A DNA stretch of 64,000 bases. Origin: Liolophura sinensis (lineage: Eukaryota > Mollusca > Polyplacophora > Chitonida > Chitonidae). The notes under the pieces were generated by a model. The model was given only the letters and a program-made list of their open reading frames with translations, made no database searches and had not been told where the DNA came from. Positions 48,155 to 59,915 of this stretch are shown here, piece by piece. The stretch spans positions 15,673,385 to 15,737,384 of the forward strand of contig NC_088295.1 of the NCBI RefSeq assembly GCF_032854445.1, written 5' to 3'. Each line of letters starts with the position of its first letter. Positions within the stretch are counted from its first letter, which is position 1. A program made the translations under genes and the position numbers.

Positions 48155-48395
48155 TACCCAGGTTTCAGTCATTTGACGACGAGGAGTCATTATGTGTGTG
48201 TACATATACTGTGTCTTCCTGTGGCAGGGCAAGTGCAAGCCGCCAAAGTGCTGGCACCACTGAAGTATCATGCCGAAGACACCAGACCTGACATGCATCC
48301 CAACCAGTGAAAATAGTAACACCGGGGCAACCAGCTCTGTTTCGTTGTTCTAATCTCTCAGTGCTGAGCGCCAAGCGATGCGGCAACAAATAACA
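48155..48395 (-). mobile_element. SINE family 2-like fragment
   Basis: It has TCATTTGACGACGAGGAGTC near one end and GTGCTGAGCGCCAAGCGATG near the other; both are diverged antisense forms of family 2 blocks. The GCCAAAGTGCTGGCACCACTG segment between them is not in the other family 2 copies. Confidence 0.5.
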
Positions 48396-48714
48396 CTTTT
48401 GGAGTCTTTGATATCACCCTATCTGTGTGTGATCCGAGTCTCATGTACGGTGTTTGGCTTTGTATCAATCTAGGGTTCAAAACAGACGTTCTATTAACAG
48501 CCGTCAACCGAAGTTGACGTTCCGTGTCTATAACTGCAAGATAAATTTCCAAACTTCAACACAAAACACCAAGGAAGTAAGAAAGTACAGTAAGAAATGA
48601 GGATGGATTCATTCAGAGAGAAACATTCAACAGTTAGTTTGTCAGACTTTCCATTTAGGATCTCATATTTAAGCAGGATAAAATGAAAGTTGTGTAACAA
48701 TTTTCAACAACAAG

Positions 48715-48739
48715 CAATATATATATATATATATATATA
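48715..48739. repeat. (TA)n microsatellite
   Basis: About 12 TA units in a row. Confidence 0.95.
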
Positions 48740-48744
48740 CCGGT

Positions 48745-49440
48745 GGTGTAGGACGGGTTTTTTTTGGAGGCCTCCAAAACCGCAGTTGTTTTGTTTCACT
48801 CGAAAGCAGGATGCTCAAACTTTCTAAAAACTACCATACTTTATATTTCTGTGATTTCATCGAATAAAACGTAAAACAAAATGACAATACTGACATAATG
48901 GCTGGTGTGAATCGAGGTAGCCATCTTGCCACACTAGAGTAGTCGAACACTTTTTGTCACGCTTAAGATCCCGAGGACAGTCACTAGGGAAGTATTGAAA
49001 TTTCTTGTTCAAGCCTGGAACAAATAAGGCCCAATTAAAGACGGCCCTATCTCTGGCATAGAAATACCAAGGGGGATAACTCTAATTGCATTTTAGCAAG
49101 ACATCTTTGATGAAGTAAACCCCTAGCGATAGCTTTCCTCATGCAGTTGCAGGCGTATATGGATGATAGTGTGGGCAGGGAGTGAGGTCTAGTTACTATG
49201 AGGATAATTCATTGTCTTTGTTTATATGTACGTTTGATTGTTACCATCCTGTACAACAGGTTAACACAACCTGAACTGCTCGTAATCTAACTGCATGCTG
49301 TATTGATAACTTTAGATATCCTATACACAATGTGAAGAAGATGATGTTATAGATCTACACGTATATTTAGGCATACACGTACACCTGCTGGCATGTTTCT
49401 TTGGTGAATGCCTGAATATTGTTACTATGGAAACGCTTTT
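48745..49440. other. No gene seen
   Basis: No exon or repeat I can support. Confidence 0.4.
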
Positions 49441-49700
49441 TAGGGGCTCGCTGGATCTGAGGGTTAAGTGCCAGTTCGCTGCGACCATCTAAGGTTTAGT
49501 TCTTTGTAAGCATGTATGTCTATATCTTTGCTTAATTTCAATATCATCATATCACTGTCTTGAGTTTAAACATGTTTTAAACATCTCGCCACAAACTGAC
49601 TGAAATATTGGTGTTAAGCCATCAACAATCATTCTCAGACCCTTCACGAGAGCGGTTATTTGTTCGAATCCCGCTCTGTTCACGCACTCCAGTTTCCCCG
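49441..49700 (+). mobile_element. tRNA-derived SINE-like elements
   Basis: 49441-49505 has GGGGCTCGCTGGATCTGAGG, then GTTAAGTGCC, like the head at 22360. 49630-49690 has CACGAGAGCGGTTATTTG and TTCGAATCCCGCTCTG, a clear B box. The two may be parts of one element or two nested ones. Confidence 0.5.
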
Positions 49701-50790
49701 TTCATAAGCCTGATATGCAATATAAATGAGAACATTCTTCAGCGCTGTGTTATATACCGATCACTCAATCGATATTAATTTACATAAGCTACATTGTTAT
49801 GTCAGGTGAATGTAGAATTAATATTAATGACTTGTGTTTAACCAAAGTCTCCCTCTCTTCTCCCTCCCTTCCGGTCCAACTCGACCAACGTTTGAAAAAG
49901 CAATGTGATTGTTGGCATCTGGCAATGTGTGACTCGATTTACTTACAATGTGCTCAGGTCGACTACGGTTAGCGGCAACAGCTTACACAGCAATTTGACA
50001 ATCACGTGATCTGTTTCATGTGAAGCATGAGAGTGATCAACGATGTGCAAAATGAGTTCAACTTGGCACAAGCATACGTAGATCTATGGATTTGGACACA
50101 ACTGGGTGCTTTGGTTCGTAGAACAGTAGAACATGCTCCTTTCAACCAACTGCTGACTCACAAGTTGTTGGTATATTTGGCACCCAGGCCTTTGCTACCA
50201 GCTACTTCCAGATGCTCAAACGTGTTTCGAGCCATCAAGGAGAATCTGCGCGCAGCTTTAGTTCTTGTGCAGACTTACTTTCTAACTGTGTCTCAGGAAT
50301 TTGTCATGGAAAGAGAGAATATTTGTCATTGCAAGTTCGTTTTGTCACTAAAGATTGGAAGGTATATATAAGCTTCTGTTTCAACGTCTTAAAGTCGGAT
50401 AACCTGGAGGTAACTGATGGACATGGCTATTTGGGAAGTCAGTTGAAATCCTGTGACCACAAATTGTTTTAGATTTCTTATCCGTCTTTTGTCATATTTC
50501 CTTTTAAAAAGCGACCATCGTTACTATTGTTATGACATCCATAACAGGGTGCCTTAATTTCTCAGAGAATCTTTGACTCAGTGATATGAAGATGTCACCG
50601 ACTTCTGTATACCAAGAGACCAATTTGGCTGTACAAAGATGACACAACTGTGTAGTCCATCATGGTACTGTCGGGCAGCATGCTCCATAAGCCTATTACC
50701 TGTATATGCGTAAACACATTTATTCTTGTAATTAAATATAGCAACGTGACCACTCAAGTTTTCCTGCACCAGCAACTTCTGGGAAACTAA
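49701..50790. other. No gene seen
   Basis: The 114-codon plus frame at 50027-50371 shows no domain, leader or convincing splice sites. No repeat recognised. Confidence 0.4.
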
Positions 50791-50794
50791 ATTT

Positions 50795-51075
50795 ATTTAT
50801 TTTAATTTGGCTGTTGTTTAACACCATACTCGAGAACACTGATTTTTATGAAAGCATGGCATCCGTGATCTGGTCGCTAACGCTGTGAGTTCAAATCCAG
50901 CTCATACGGATTTCCTCTCTGGTAGTAGGTGGGAAAGCCTGCCAGCAGCCTGCGTATGATTTTTCCCGGGCTTAGCCTGGTTTCCTCACACCACAATATT
51001 GACTGCCACCGTAAAAGTGAGATATTCTCGAACACGACTGAATACCCCAATCAAATACAGAAATAAGTAAATATT
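50795..51075 (+). mobile_element. SINE family 1, diverged, preceded by an inverted tail piece
   Basis: 50795-50845 looks like an antisense tail (ATTTATTTATTTTAATTTGG, then GTTTAACACCATACTCGAG). 50870-51075 is a sense body with GAGTTCAAATCCAGCTCAT, TTCCTCTCTGG, TTTTTCCCGGGCTTAGCC and CCCCAATCAAATACAG. Old by its divergence. Confidence 0.8.
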
Positions 51076-52072
51076 TAAATAATCTTTAAGACACAGTGGT
51101 GTAATACGTGCGAAAGTGTCCAGAAAATCACCGTATTTCTCGACGTATCTGACATATCTACTAACTTGGGTTTAATTTAAGCAACAGACGTCATTTCTCA
51201 AGGGCCAGTCGTCCTTCGGGGCAACCCATCTGGAGAAATGTAAATATTCTTCTCCTTCTTAGGGAAAGCAGTTCAAGTTCTTTTCGTTGATATTTTCCAG
51301 ATTCGGTGCAGCTGTATTCGTAATGCTATAATGATGTATACAGTGGAAACTCCGCCACTGCCAAGAATAATCAATTAGGCCTAAGGACACTTACGTGAAG
51401 GACATTCGATTCTACCATTCTATATAAACCCTGGATTTCACCTGCAAAATCGATAGATCTTAGCCGATATCTTCAAAAACATTTCAGCCCTATCGGTTTT
51501 CCTCATTTTAACTGAACAGCATAGCGACAATAGTTTCGACGTTTTCCATACGTTTGTCGAATGGTCACCGAACTATCCATACCTGCCTTCAATAATTCCC
51601 ATGATGCTAATTCTTCAAAAAATGTATGTATTCAGCATACAAGCTTGGAGATACTACTTCATGCTGTATGATACGAGAACAATACGAATATCATAGAAAT
51701 AAAAGTCTTTATTCAAAAGTTCAGCTGTTGCTCGACATATCACAAGAGGTCACATACTTCCCATTTTCACATGGATTAGAAAGCAACTTAACTGTACCTA
51801 TTGATATGAAACTTACAACAGTCCACGACATGTATGTAAACCAGAAACACAGATCTCTAGAATTTTATACACTGGCTTGAGAAAAACATGTTCGATACAA
51901 AAACAAAAATAAACTGAAAATGACATTTATAATGAGAATGTGACCATATATTCAATAAAAAAATTAGTCTCTGAAAAGAAAAAAGTTGTATATAAGACCG
52001 GACATATCATTAGATATCTGTATTAATTCATAACTCAGATCTTCTACATTGTTTACTCTGAGAATATTATGG
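51076..52072. other. Likely 3' UTR of gene D and spacer
   Basis: A minus-strand AATAAA at 51708-51713 is about 360 bases after the gene D stop and could end the transcript. No other gene seen. Confidence 0.4.
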
Positions 52073-55000
52073 TCACTCCATAAATCTCTGGTGAATGTAC
52101 TGCACAATGTACTCGTCAATTTCCTCATCGTGCGAGTCTTCGTAGGCCTGAAACATAATATGAAGAGACTCAACAAAATGTGGCTGATGTATACAGCTTC
52201 TGCGCAGCACTTTGATTTCGGATGGAATCTGTTATTCAACAATTACATATCAATGTTAGAATTTATAACGTACTCCTGAATTCAGGCATCCCTATGTAAA
52301 TATAAGCTTCTTTACAGTTGGTATATTTAGGCGGTATTCAGATGAAATCTGGTTTTATTTGTTTCCCTTCCTTAGTCAGTTACTTACTGAAATAAATCTG
52401 TCTGAAAAGGACACTGCTCAAGATAACGAAGAAAGTAAAGAAACTTTATTACTTGGGGATTTTTTTAAGTTAAGTCGGTTACTCAACTAATATTCATCAT
52501 GACAATATCTAGTATAAAATCTAACCCATTATATTGACTCTTATTGCCAGTGGTATGTATAGATACCTTGTAGTCGGACTGGCAGAAATCTGGCGGGTTG
52601 AACACGGAGGGGTCCTTGATACCCGGTGTAATGTTAGCGAAACCCACTTCCATCATGTACTTTTCTGAAACCACAAAACGTGAAGCCCATGCATTACTCA
52701 TGTTCTCTGCACTCCCATAACACCTAACATACATGTAGGAGAAACAACACCCATTTGGTTTAATGACCATACTTAACATAGATTACATTACAATATATCA
52801 ACTTTTTTAAACTTGACACTATTATCCACGCGGTCGCAGAGGTCACCCTCGGGGATTTTATTACATCTATTCTTAGCAATGAATATGTGTTCATTCTATT
52901 ATGAAACACTTCTCTTGTCTACATGACTTGGCTAGAGTTCAGTACATGTATGGAAAAACAAAACCCTTGTACAGTGAATGCCACATTTGTACATCCCCGA
53001 CAGGCGCTTATATCATACGAATGAGTACTGGCTTCCAGAGAGAGAAGCTCCTTGGGCAAACACCCCGCGTGAGTGCTACTTTACACTGGCTTAGAAAATG
53101 GTTTGCAAATTTCATAAATATGCCACAACGAAATGTATATGAATGTGGTGCTGAAATACGTACTGAAAAGTCCTGCTGCACCGATCACAGTTTCGCCAAC
53201 AGGGATGCATCCAGACGAGGTGACATCTGCGAACACCTCACATCTCATCTTAGGGATGGCCATTCTGTAGCTAGTCACCTGCAGTTTGTTCCTTCCAGCT
53301 CCGAAATAAAAGCTTCCTAACTTCTGGGCTGTCCCTGAAACACAAGGGCACAACCTGAAGACAGAGCTATCACAGTACAAAGGGTTTAAGATAAACTGTG
53401 TTTAATTATCCCATCAATTTTTTTTCATGGAGGACTAAAGGATGGTTTAACCGGAGATCATATACCTTTGTATATTAAGTGGTAAATAATACTTGGTTAA
53501 ACAATCGCTTTTTTTCAATCAATCAGGACACATATGCCATTTTTCACCCAACGCGACATTCTGTGACAATGTCCGTGACCACTGCAGATCGACACAATCA
53601 GTCTAAATTGACCTTACATTCTCCTTCTCCTTCAGATTTGGTTTTTTTAGCATAATACATAGCACATCTTGTCTCATACGACTCTGGTGGAGACAACTGT
53701 GTCTTACTTGAGTCTTGACATGTATAACAAGAAGGCAACCTAACCATCACTTCCTGGTAAAGTCCTGGTAAATAAGGTCATAAAAAGAAAAACTGACCTG
53801 GAATACAAAACCGTCTGAAGGTGGCCTTGAGGTTCCTGGTTTTGCATTTTTGCCTGGATTCAAGGAATCTGTACATCTTTTGCTGTAAACATGCAGATAA
53901 AACCTTGTACTGTAGCGAAGACATGGGATCATTTGAACTCACACAGTGGCCGCATATGCCCAGGAAGGTTGAACTCATGAGATCGCGTATACTATATTTT
54001 GGGTTCCATCTTATAGAAGTGCTCCTTTTCAAGTTTCATATAGGTCGTATACAATTCTCCCAACCAAGCATCAGGAAAAAGAAAACCCCAAACTGGAAAG
54101 TTTGATTGGTAACATGTTTGTTTCTCTATACACTATTAAGAATACAACAATGTTCATCAGGTTGTAACTACAGCCATCAAAAGCCAATAAATGCAGCTTT
54201 TGGTCTTTCCAGACTGCATCCATGTGCTCCTATGACAGATGAACAATTACAGTGATCTATATGTATAAATATGGTACATGTAGCTGTCTATCATGAGATT
54301 TCTGGAAACAAGAAAAACATGTGAAACCAAATTCGGGATATTCCACGGGACAAGTAGTGAAAATCGACATCTGCTGATCTCAGTACACAAGACAACAGTA
54401 CAGAATTAAATTACCTTTCCAAAGTCGAATATCAGGCCAACACTGACACTTTTGTTCATGAAACGGAAGTGAACAGTCTCTGCCACTTTCTTGTTGTTGT
54501 AGTCATAGGAAATCTCAATTCCACTCTGAAATCAAAGCAAAAGGTACAGCAATGTATGGTACAGTGTAAAACAAACCCATTGCACATCAGATCAGAAAAT
54601 ATAGTATCAATGCATAAGGTTCTCGCGCTAAAAAATCATTCCACTACCCGAACTGTTGCGCCAAGCTAACAGTCTGATGATCAAGAGTTTAAAATACAAG
54701 TTAAAGGTTATTGACTACGCCTCTTTGACTCAAATGGTCAAAGTGCAGGTGCTTTTTAACCTGTTTATGACCCAGGAGCCTCACCAATGCCATCACTGTC
54801 AGTTTAAATCCAGCTCAGCTCTGCAGATGGTTGTGGTTTCCTCCGAGCTCTGCCCCGTTTCCTCCAACCAAAATGCTGGTCACCTTCATATAAGTGAAAC
54901 ATTTTTGTATAAAACGCCAATCAATTAAATAAACCAAAGTGCCGACTCCATATGACTGCCAGGCCCTTGAGCAGTAAGGTCGCGAGTGGGAATCCAGTTA

Positions 55001-57207
55001 CAAGTATTGTTTTTTCGGATGCAGCTTTAAGTCAGAGCTTTAAGAACCTAATTACCTTCATAAAAATGAACAAGCGTTCAGGTGAACACAACATATGCAC
55101 CAACAAACACATCTGTTTGAAATGTATACAAGAATATCAGCGGCAATGTGGCGAGTATAACCACTGAGGGTAATCCTCATGGGTGGTGATGACAAGTGTG
55201 TGATTACCATGACAACCACACAAGTGAACACCAAAAAATGTAAACTTTATGCGGAGTTGTAGCCCGGACATGAAATCATTCCTATTTATATGGTATATAT
55301 AAAGAAAATGGCTATCTCGTTACCATGACAACTGCAGAAATGGACAAATGTGAGTTGTGACAGCTCGTCATCTGTGTATCTATGTATCCATCAAAATTAA
55401 AACTATATGTGGAAAACTGTTGGACAGGAAATAATATCTATCTATATATTATTTATAGGGAAACTGGCAATCTGGTAACCATGACAACAGCACGAATGAA
55501 CAAATGTGACTCGCAACAGATCATTTGTGTATGTATGCATCTATGAAAAATGAAAATTCTACACGGAAAACAGTTGGAGTTATAGCTCGAACAGGATATC
55601 ATATCTATGTATATAGTCATTCAAGATCACGACCCTTTCTACGTGATCCTATTGTCCCGAGACAACGCTCGTGTATAGATGGGCGCCATCAGCGCAGTGA
55701 TTTCCCCCAAAATTTGGGGATAATTGTTGACAGAGGAGTAGCAGATGATGAATAGGTATTTTACAATTCCTTGAGCCTAAAACCCCACAATAGCATAGAT
55801 AATCAACCTACCTGTATCTGAATGAATCAAAAACATCCAAAATAAAATGAACTTTTCACTCAATATTAAGTTATTCAATATGGTGGCGCCGACGAAAGAC
55901 AGCATGAAAAAAAAAAAAAGAGTTCGAAAAAGTAATCGCATATGTCAAGGCAAGCGGTCGGGTTTCTGTAGAGTTGAAGGCAAAGCAGGTCACTGCTATT
56001 CGTGCAGCATATGAGAAGAAAGATGTCATTGCGGTGTAATCGACTGGGTATGGGAAAAATCATGTACTAGAGTACATCAGCTTGTGCCTTGAGTTATCCA
56101 GCATCCAGAACTCAGTAAAGAAGCCATGGTAACTATTGTTTTATCCCCTCTGAATTCTTTAATGCACAATCAAGTGGTAAGTGTGTAAATATATTTAAAT
56201 TACCATGGTTCAGCTTGAGTACGGACGGAGATGATAATAATACCCATGAATACCTGTAAATAGCGCACTGCTCAACAGTTAGTTACATTTGCCATCACAT
56301 GCAGTTGTCTACATAAGGTGAAAGTCATCTCAGATCAGGTGACGTATGTAATGCACAAACCTCGCTTTCTACATCGCTGTTGTAAAAAGCATGGTGCCCA
56401 AGTATATTAGAGATGTAATCTCAATGGAGACAGTATGGGTACATTTCTATTTTAGAATGTATATACAGTATGTATAGGAAAACTGGTGATTTGGTAACCA
56501 TGACAACTGCGGAAATGAGCAAATGTGAGACGCACCACATTGTCATCTGTGTATGTATATATCCACCAAAAATTAAAACTTTATGGAGAAAACAACTGGA
56601 GATACAGCCCGGACACAAAGAAGGGTGGACAGACAAACAAAATAGCTATAACATAATACGCTCCACCTACTGACGGGGGCGTATAAAAATGAGCACACCG
56701 TTACACACCAGTCAAATCAATAAATGAATAATATTAGCTTAAAAGGACACAGAATGGCTTCTGACTGGCTACTGCCAGATGATATTCTGGCATGTTAAAG
56801 GTGACACGTTCTAAAAGCTGGCACGTTTCACACGATCGGTACAAAACACAGAAAAGCCAATGGCCTTTGAACCAGTCACTAGTAGCTCAATGCAAGACCT
56901 TTCGCTGAACTTCAAAACATTGTCGGCCTACACAGAGCGCTGAATGCGAGGTAGTCCAGCCTGCACATGCTCGCTCAACTTTCGTCACAAAACACGAAGC
57001 ATTGCAATACGATTTTCTCACTACCTTGTAATGGTATCTGATACTTACAGCAAATACCCGGGCCCTACGAAACCTTGGAGCGACTCCAGTGAGTTCCCCG
57101 ATGTAGCCTTCCCACTGGTCCGGGGTACAGCAGCCTGCCGCCTCCCCATCGGGTTCCTGGCCCCTCACAAACAACACCACAGCACAGAACACCAACCAGT
57201 TCAGCAT
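52073..57207 (-). CDS. Ependymin-related secreted protein, gene D (6 exons, 232 aa)
   Basis: Exons are complement(57049..57207), (54415..54525), (53798..53882), (53164..53334), (52567..52664) and (52073..52147). All junctions are GT-AG and the phases are 0,0,1,1,0. A signal peptide covers about residues 1-16 (MLNWLVFCAVVLFVRG). CCTPDQWEG at 26-34 opens the ependymin domain. SYDYNNKKVAETVHF at 59-73 is the typical motif. C103 and RRFCIP at 113-118 follow, then FYFGAG at 127-132, GCIPVGE at 160-166, GFANITPGIKDPSVF at 183-197 with a glycosylation site at NIT 186-188, and C203. An acidic C-terminus (EDSHDEEIDEYI at 211-222) precedes YIHQRFME. The protein is exported and extracellular by family; its ligand is unknown. 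Compared with gene C it has an extra cysteine (C150). Its first intron (54526-57048) holds repeats and a RecQ-like pseudogene on the opposite strand. Confidence 0.94.
54769..54935 (+). mobile_element. SINE family 1 with internal deletion
   Basis: Sense copy with GACCCAGGAGCCTCACC, AGTTTAAATCCAGCTCA, then CTGCAGATGGTTGTGG, CTCCGAGCTCTGCCCCG, AAAATGCTGGTCACC and a CAATTAAATAAACC tail. The CTTCCTCTCCGGCCG segment is deleted. Within intron 1 of gene D. Confidence 0.88.
55190..55620 (+). repeat. Dispersed repeat R6, three degenerate tandem copies
   Basis: Each copy has accatgacaac, acaaatgtga, gtcatctgtgtatgtat, aaattaaaact and a gtggaaaac-ttgga block. Copies begin near 55200, 55318 and 55476. 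The first is incomplete. Confidence 0.75.
55880..56180 (+). pseudogene. RecQ-helicase-like pseudogene fragment
   Basis: From 55920 the frame reads EFEKVIAYVKASGRVSVELK, then KQVTAIRAAYEKKDVIAV, an in-frame TAA, then STGYGKN. This is the start of a RecQ-type helicase core: the Q-containing segment, then Walker A (usually TGYGKS) with the serine replaced by asparagine. At 56129-56173 a further piece reads VTIVLSPLNSLMHNQV, which is motif Ia, followed by a donor-like GTAAGT. A possible start at 55880 (MVAPTKDSMKKKK) is one frame off; the shift lies in the 13-A run at 55907-55919. Two breaks and a lost key residue mark it as dead. RecQ-like genes are repeated in many marine invertebrates, some perhaps carried by mobile elements. 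It lies opposite intron 1 of gene D. Confidence 0.75.
56455..56735 (+). repeat. Dispersed repeat R6, copy 4, with its 3' end
   Basis: It has ggtaaccatgacaactgcgg, gtcatctgtgtatgtatat and aaacaactggagatacagcc. It ends agggtggacagacaaacaaa, ataatacgctccacctact, gacgggggcgtataaaaat. A SINE-like tail (acaccagtcaaatcaataaa) follows at 56705-56728. The RecQ-like fragment lies between copies 3 and 4. Confidence 0.75.
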
Positions 57208-57245
57208 GTTGACTCTTGACTGAGATTACCAAATGGTATCGACGA

Positions 57246-57252
57246 CTTATAA
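57246..57252 (-). promoter_or_regulatory. TATA box for ependymin-related gene D
   Basis: TTATAAG on the minus strand, 39 bases upstream of the ATG at 57207. It predicts a very short 5' UTR. Confidence 0.5.
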
Positions 57253-57299
57253 CCCAGAGCTGACTGGACACTAGTTCACCGGTGGACGCCTACCTCAGT

Positions 57300-58690
57300 A
57301 CTAAGATGAAACACCACACTTGCCAAAGGCGGTCATGTGACCGGCAAATGCACGTGATTCGCAACTCGTGATTCTCTCATTTTTTTTCTCCATTCATATT
57401 TATTTACCTTGTCCGCATTATTGACCTTTCAACTCGTCTATGTTTGCAAACAAGCCAAAAATGGTATTTCGAGTTAGTAACCGGGCTGTAGTAGCGGGTA
57501 AATCGACTGATAACCATTGTTTACGCCAGGCTTTGACATTGTTATACAAGAGTGACTAGACTACACAACAGTCAGAGGAATGATATTTGCGAAGACACAA
57601 TCGGCTAGGATACTGTAAATCCAACGAAGGCCGAGTAAGGCGGACCGGTTCACCCCCTGGCGATTTTTCGAATAGCTCCCTTTACATATCAGTCTGACCT
57701 TCGCAGAAAAGTGTCCTGAATAAACAACACTTGTACAAGCCCGCGTTATATATTCAGAGTTTGCCCTTATTTTTCACCTGTTGCTGTAGTTAAGTAAGCC
57801 TTCGAGCTAGATGTAGCTCTTAATATAACCAGAATGCCTTATCCGACGTATTTTCTGCTTATTTCCATAATAGATACAATTATAAGTTTATTACGTTGTA
57901 CTTTATGATTGTCGGTTACCAAATTCATATTTTTATCGTCATAAAAAGCCGCAATCTTTTATTTACACTTCACTCCAGTTTCTTCCGGAAGAAACCAACA
58001 CAGTGATTACAAAAGCAACTCGTGACAGTGTGTTCATGTAAAAAAAATGTATACGCCCTATATATGACCATAAACTTGGTAATATAGTACACGCTACAGT
58101 CTCATTGGCCACTGTCAAGTCATACGATCCTACACTTAACTGTATCGTAAAGTTTGAATACTTTAAGGTGCTGTGTATTATTTATTCATATTCTTGCCGA
58201 GTCAGAATCGTTCAGAGCGCGCAAATATTCTCTTTTCTGTAGGAGCTTGGCTTCTGCCCAACTGTAGTTCAAACACCCATTTGGTTTGTTGTGCCTGTAT
58301 ATCCAAAAAACCAAGGAGAAATTACTTTTCAATAACGCTACAGCTGTATATTGGCGTATGCGAGTCCATATGACTAGACTATATGTCATTGAACATGTAG
58401 TGTAATCATATGCCAGCAACAACCAGCGAGCAACAGCGAGTTTAAACTCTGAACATGCTTTCCTACTTGTTCCCACCATCTTACCTCATAAACACAAGGA
58501 AGTGAGACGTTTTGTGTTAGGGTTTCTTTCATGACACATTTGCCCAAGTTTATAAGCCAGTTGTCCAATGGTTATTTTGGGAAATAATTTAATGTATAAA
58601 ACACAACAATACAGCGAGTAAAACCACACAACCCACCCCAGTGTAATGAATCGTCAAATGTAACCAGTTGGTAAATCGTCAAATGTAACC
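57300..58690. other. Upstream region of gene D, no gene seen
   Basis: No exon or repeat I can support. The frames at 58173-58568 are short and without domains. Confidence 0.4.
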
Positions 58691-58699
58691 AGCAACATC

Positions 58700-58815
58700 G
58701 AGACTCTAGAGTTTACCTCAGTTACGGCTTTATTCTAACTGTCCATTTAATTACGTATAAATGGTAGCGCTTACACCCCAGCCCCGCATTCCCTTCCCTC
58801 CAGTACCATGGCCAA
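58700..58815 (-). repeat. Dispersed repeat family R4, antisense copy
   Basis: It shares tttacctcagttacgg, tttattctaact, ataaatggtagc, ttacacc and taccatggcc, in order, with 32838-32965. Confidence 0.6.
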
Positions 58816-58997
58816 TAAGCAGAATTATCAGGGAAAATGCAGCGATGTTCTTTTGTTAAAGATAGGGTAGATGTTTTAGATGTAATACACATTTAATCGT
58901 GTTGATGTGAGAGGAATTTAATCGCTTAGAAAAGATATTTATATTGGTATGTCGCTATAGAACTCGTGAACTGTTGTACATCACACATTTTCTGTAC

Positions 58998-59204
58998 ATT
59001 CACCAATGCGGTCGCTGTGAGTTCAAGTGCAGCTCATGCTGGCTTCCTCTCCGGCCGTACGTGGGAAGGTCTGTCAGCAACCTGCGGATGGTCGTGGGTT
59101 TCCCCCGGGCTCTGCCCGGTTTCCACCCACCATAATGCTGGCCGCCGTCGTATAAGTGAAATATTCTTGAGTACGGCATAAAACACCAATCAAATAGATA
59201 AATA
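58998..59204 (+). mobile_element. SINE family 1, head-truncated
   Basis: Sense copy from TTCACCAATGCGGTCGCTG, GAGTTCAAGTGCAGCTCATG and CTCTCCGGCCGTACGTGGG through TGGTCGTGGGTTTCCCCCGG and CACCATAATGCTGGCCGCCG to CAAATAGATAAATAA. Low divergence, so young. Only the outer part of the tRNA head is missing. Confidence 0.95.
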
Positions 59205-59735
59205 ATTTTATGTACATTAGTGTATACTCTACAACGGTAACATATAGGCCACGTGAGTAGATAAAGCAGGACGTGGTGTAAGAAAAACTCACACATTCGT
59301 CCTGCCTTCCTGTTCTGACTTCAAACCTAGACATTTCACTTAACCCAAAGTATTTGACCAGAGTATATGGCTGAAATGAAAACTTAAATCATTCTTATCA
59401 GTTTACTTCGAAAAAAGATCATTAACACTTTGAATTCTGGTGACAGGGCTAACTGTACACAAGACCACAATTGTTTCTGGATGTGGCAATAATGTAAATC
59501 CAAGCGTCGTGTCCAACAATGGTATCCCACTTTTAGAACATGAAGGGGCGTTTCAAGTCGATAAGCACAACCTATGCGCCGAAATAGACATATATCGAAA
59601 CGGTATATCTAAGCCGTCAAGCAAAATTGACGTTCCAGGTCATTAATCACAAGACCGATTCCCAAGACCCATTTCCAAAACAGCCTAAAACACCAGGTCC
59701 CAAAGAAAAAAATAAGAGAAATAATTATATATAGA

Positions 59736-59915
59736 AAATTAAACTTGTAGCATGTTAGGGAGAAGCAGACATAAATTTTCTGATTGGGCGGTGTGATGGA
59801 TACGGAAGTTCTGGCTAAACCATCTTAAACCATGTCTCTTGCTGACTTTTAGGCATGACAGATTTGAAAATTAAACTTGTAGCATGTTAAGGAGAAGCAG
59901 AAATATATTTTCAGT
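59736..59915. repeat. Direct repeat, two copies about 131 bp apart
   Basis: gaaaattaaacttgtagcat followed by gttagggagaagcag (about 59737) recurs as gttaaggagaagcag (about 59867). Confidence 0.8.

Noticed and set aside
50027..50371. 114-codon plus-strand open frame
   Set aside because: No leader, domain or convincing splice sites.
52901..53320. 139-codon plus-strand open frame
   Set aside because: Antisense shadow of exon 4 of ependymin-related gene D.
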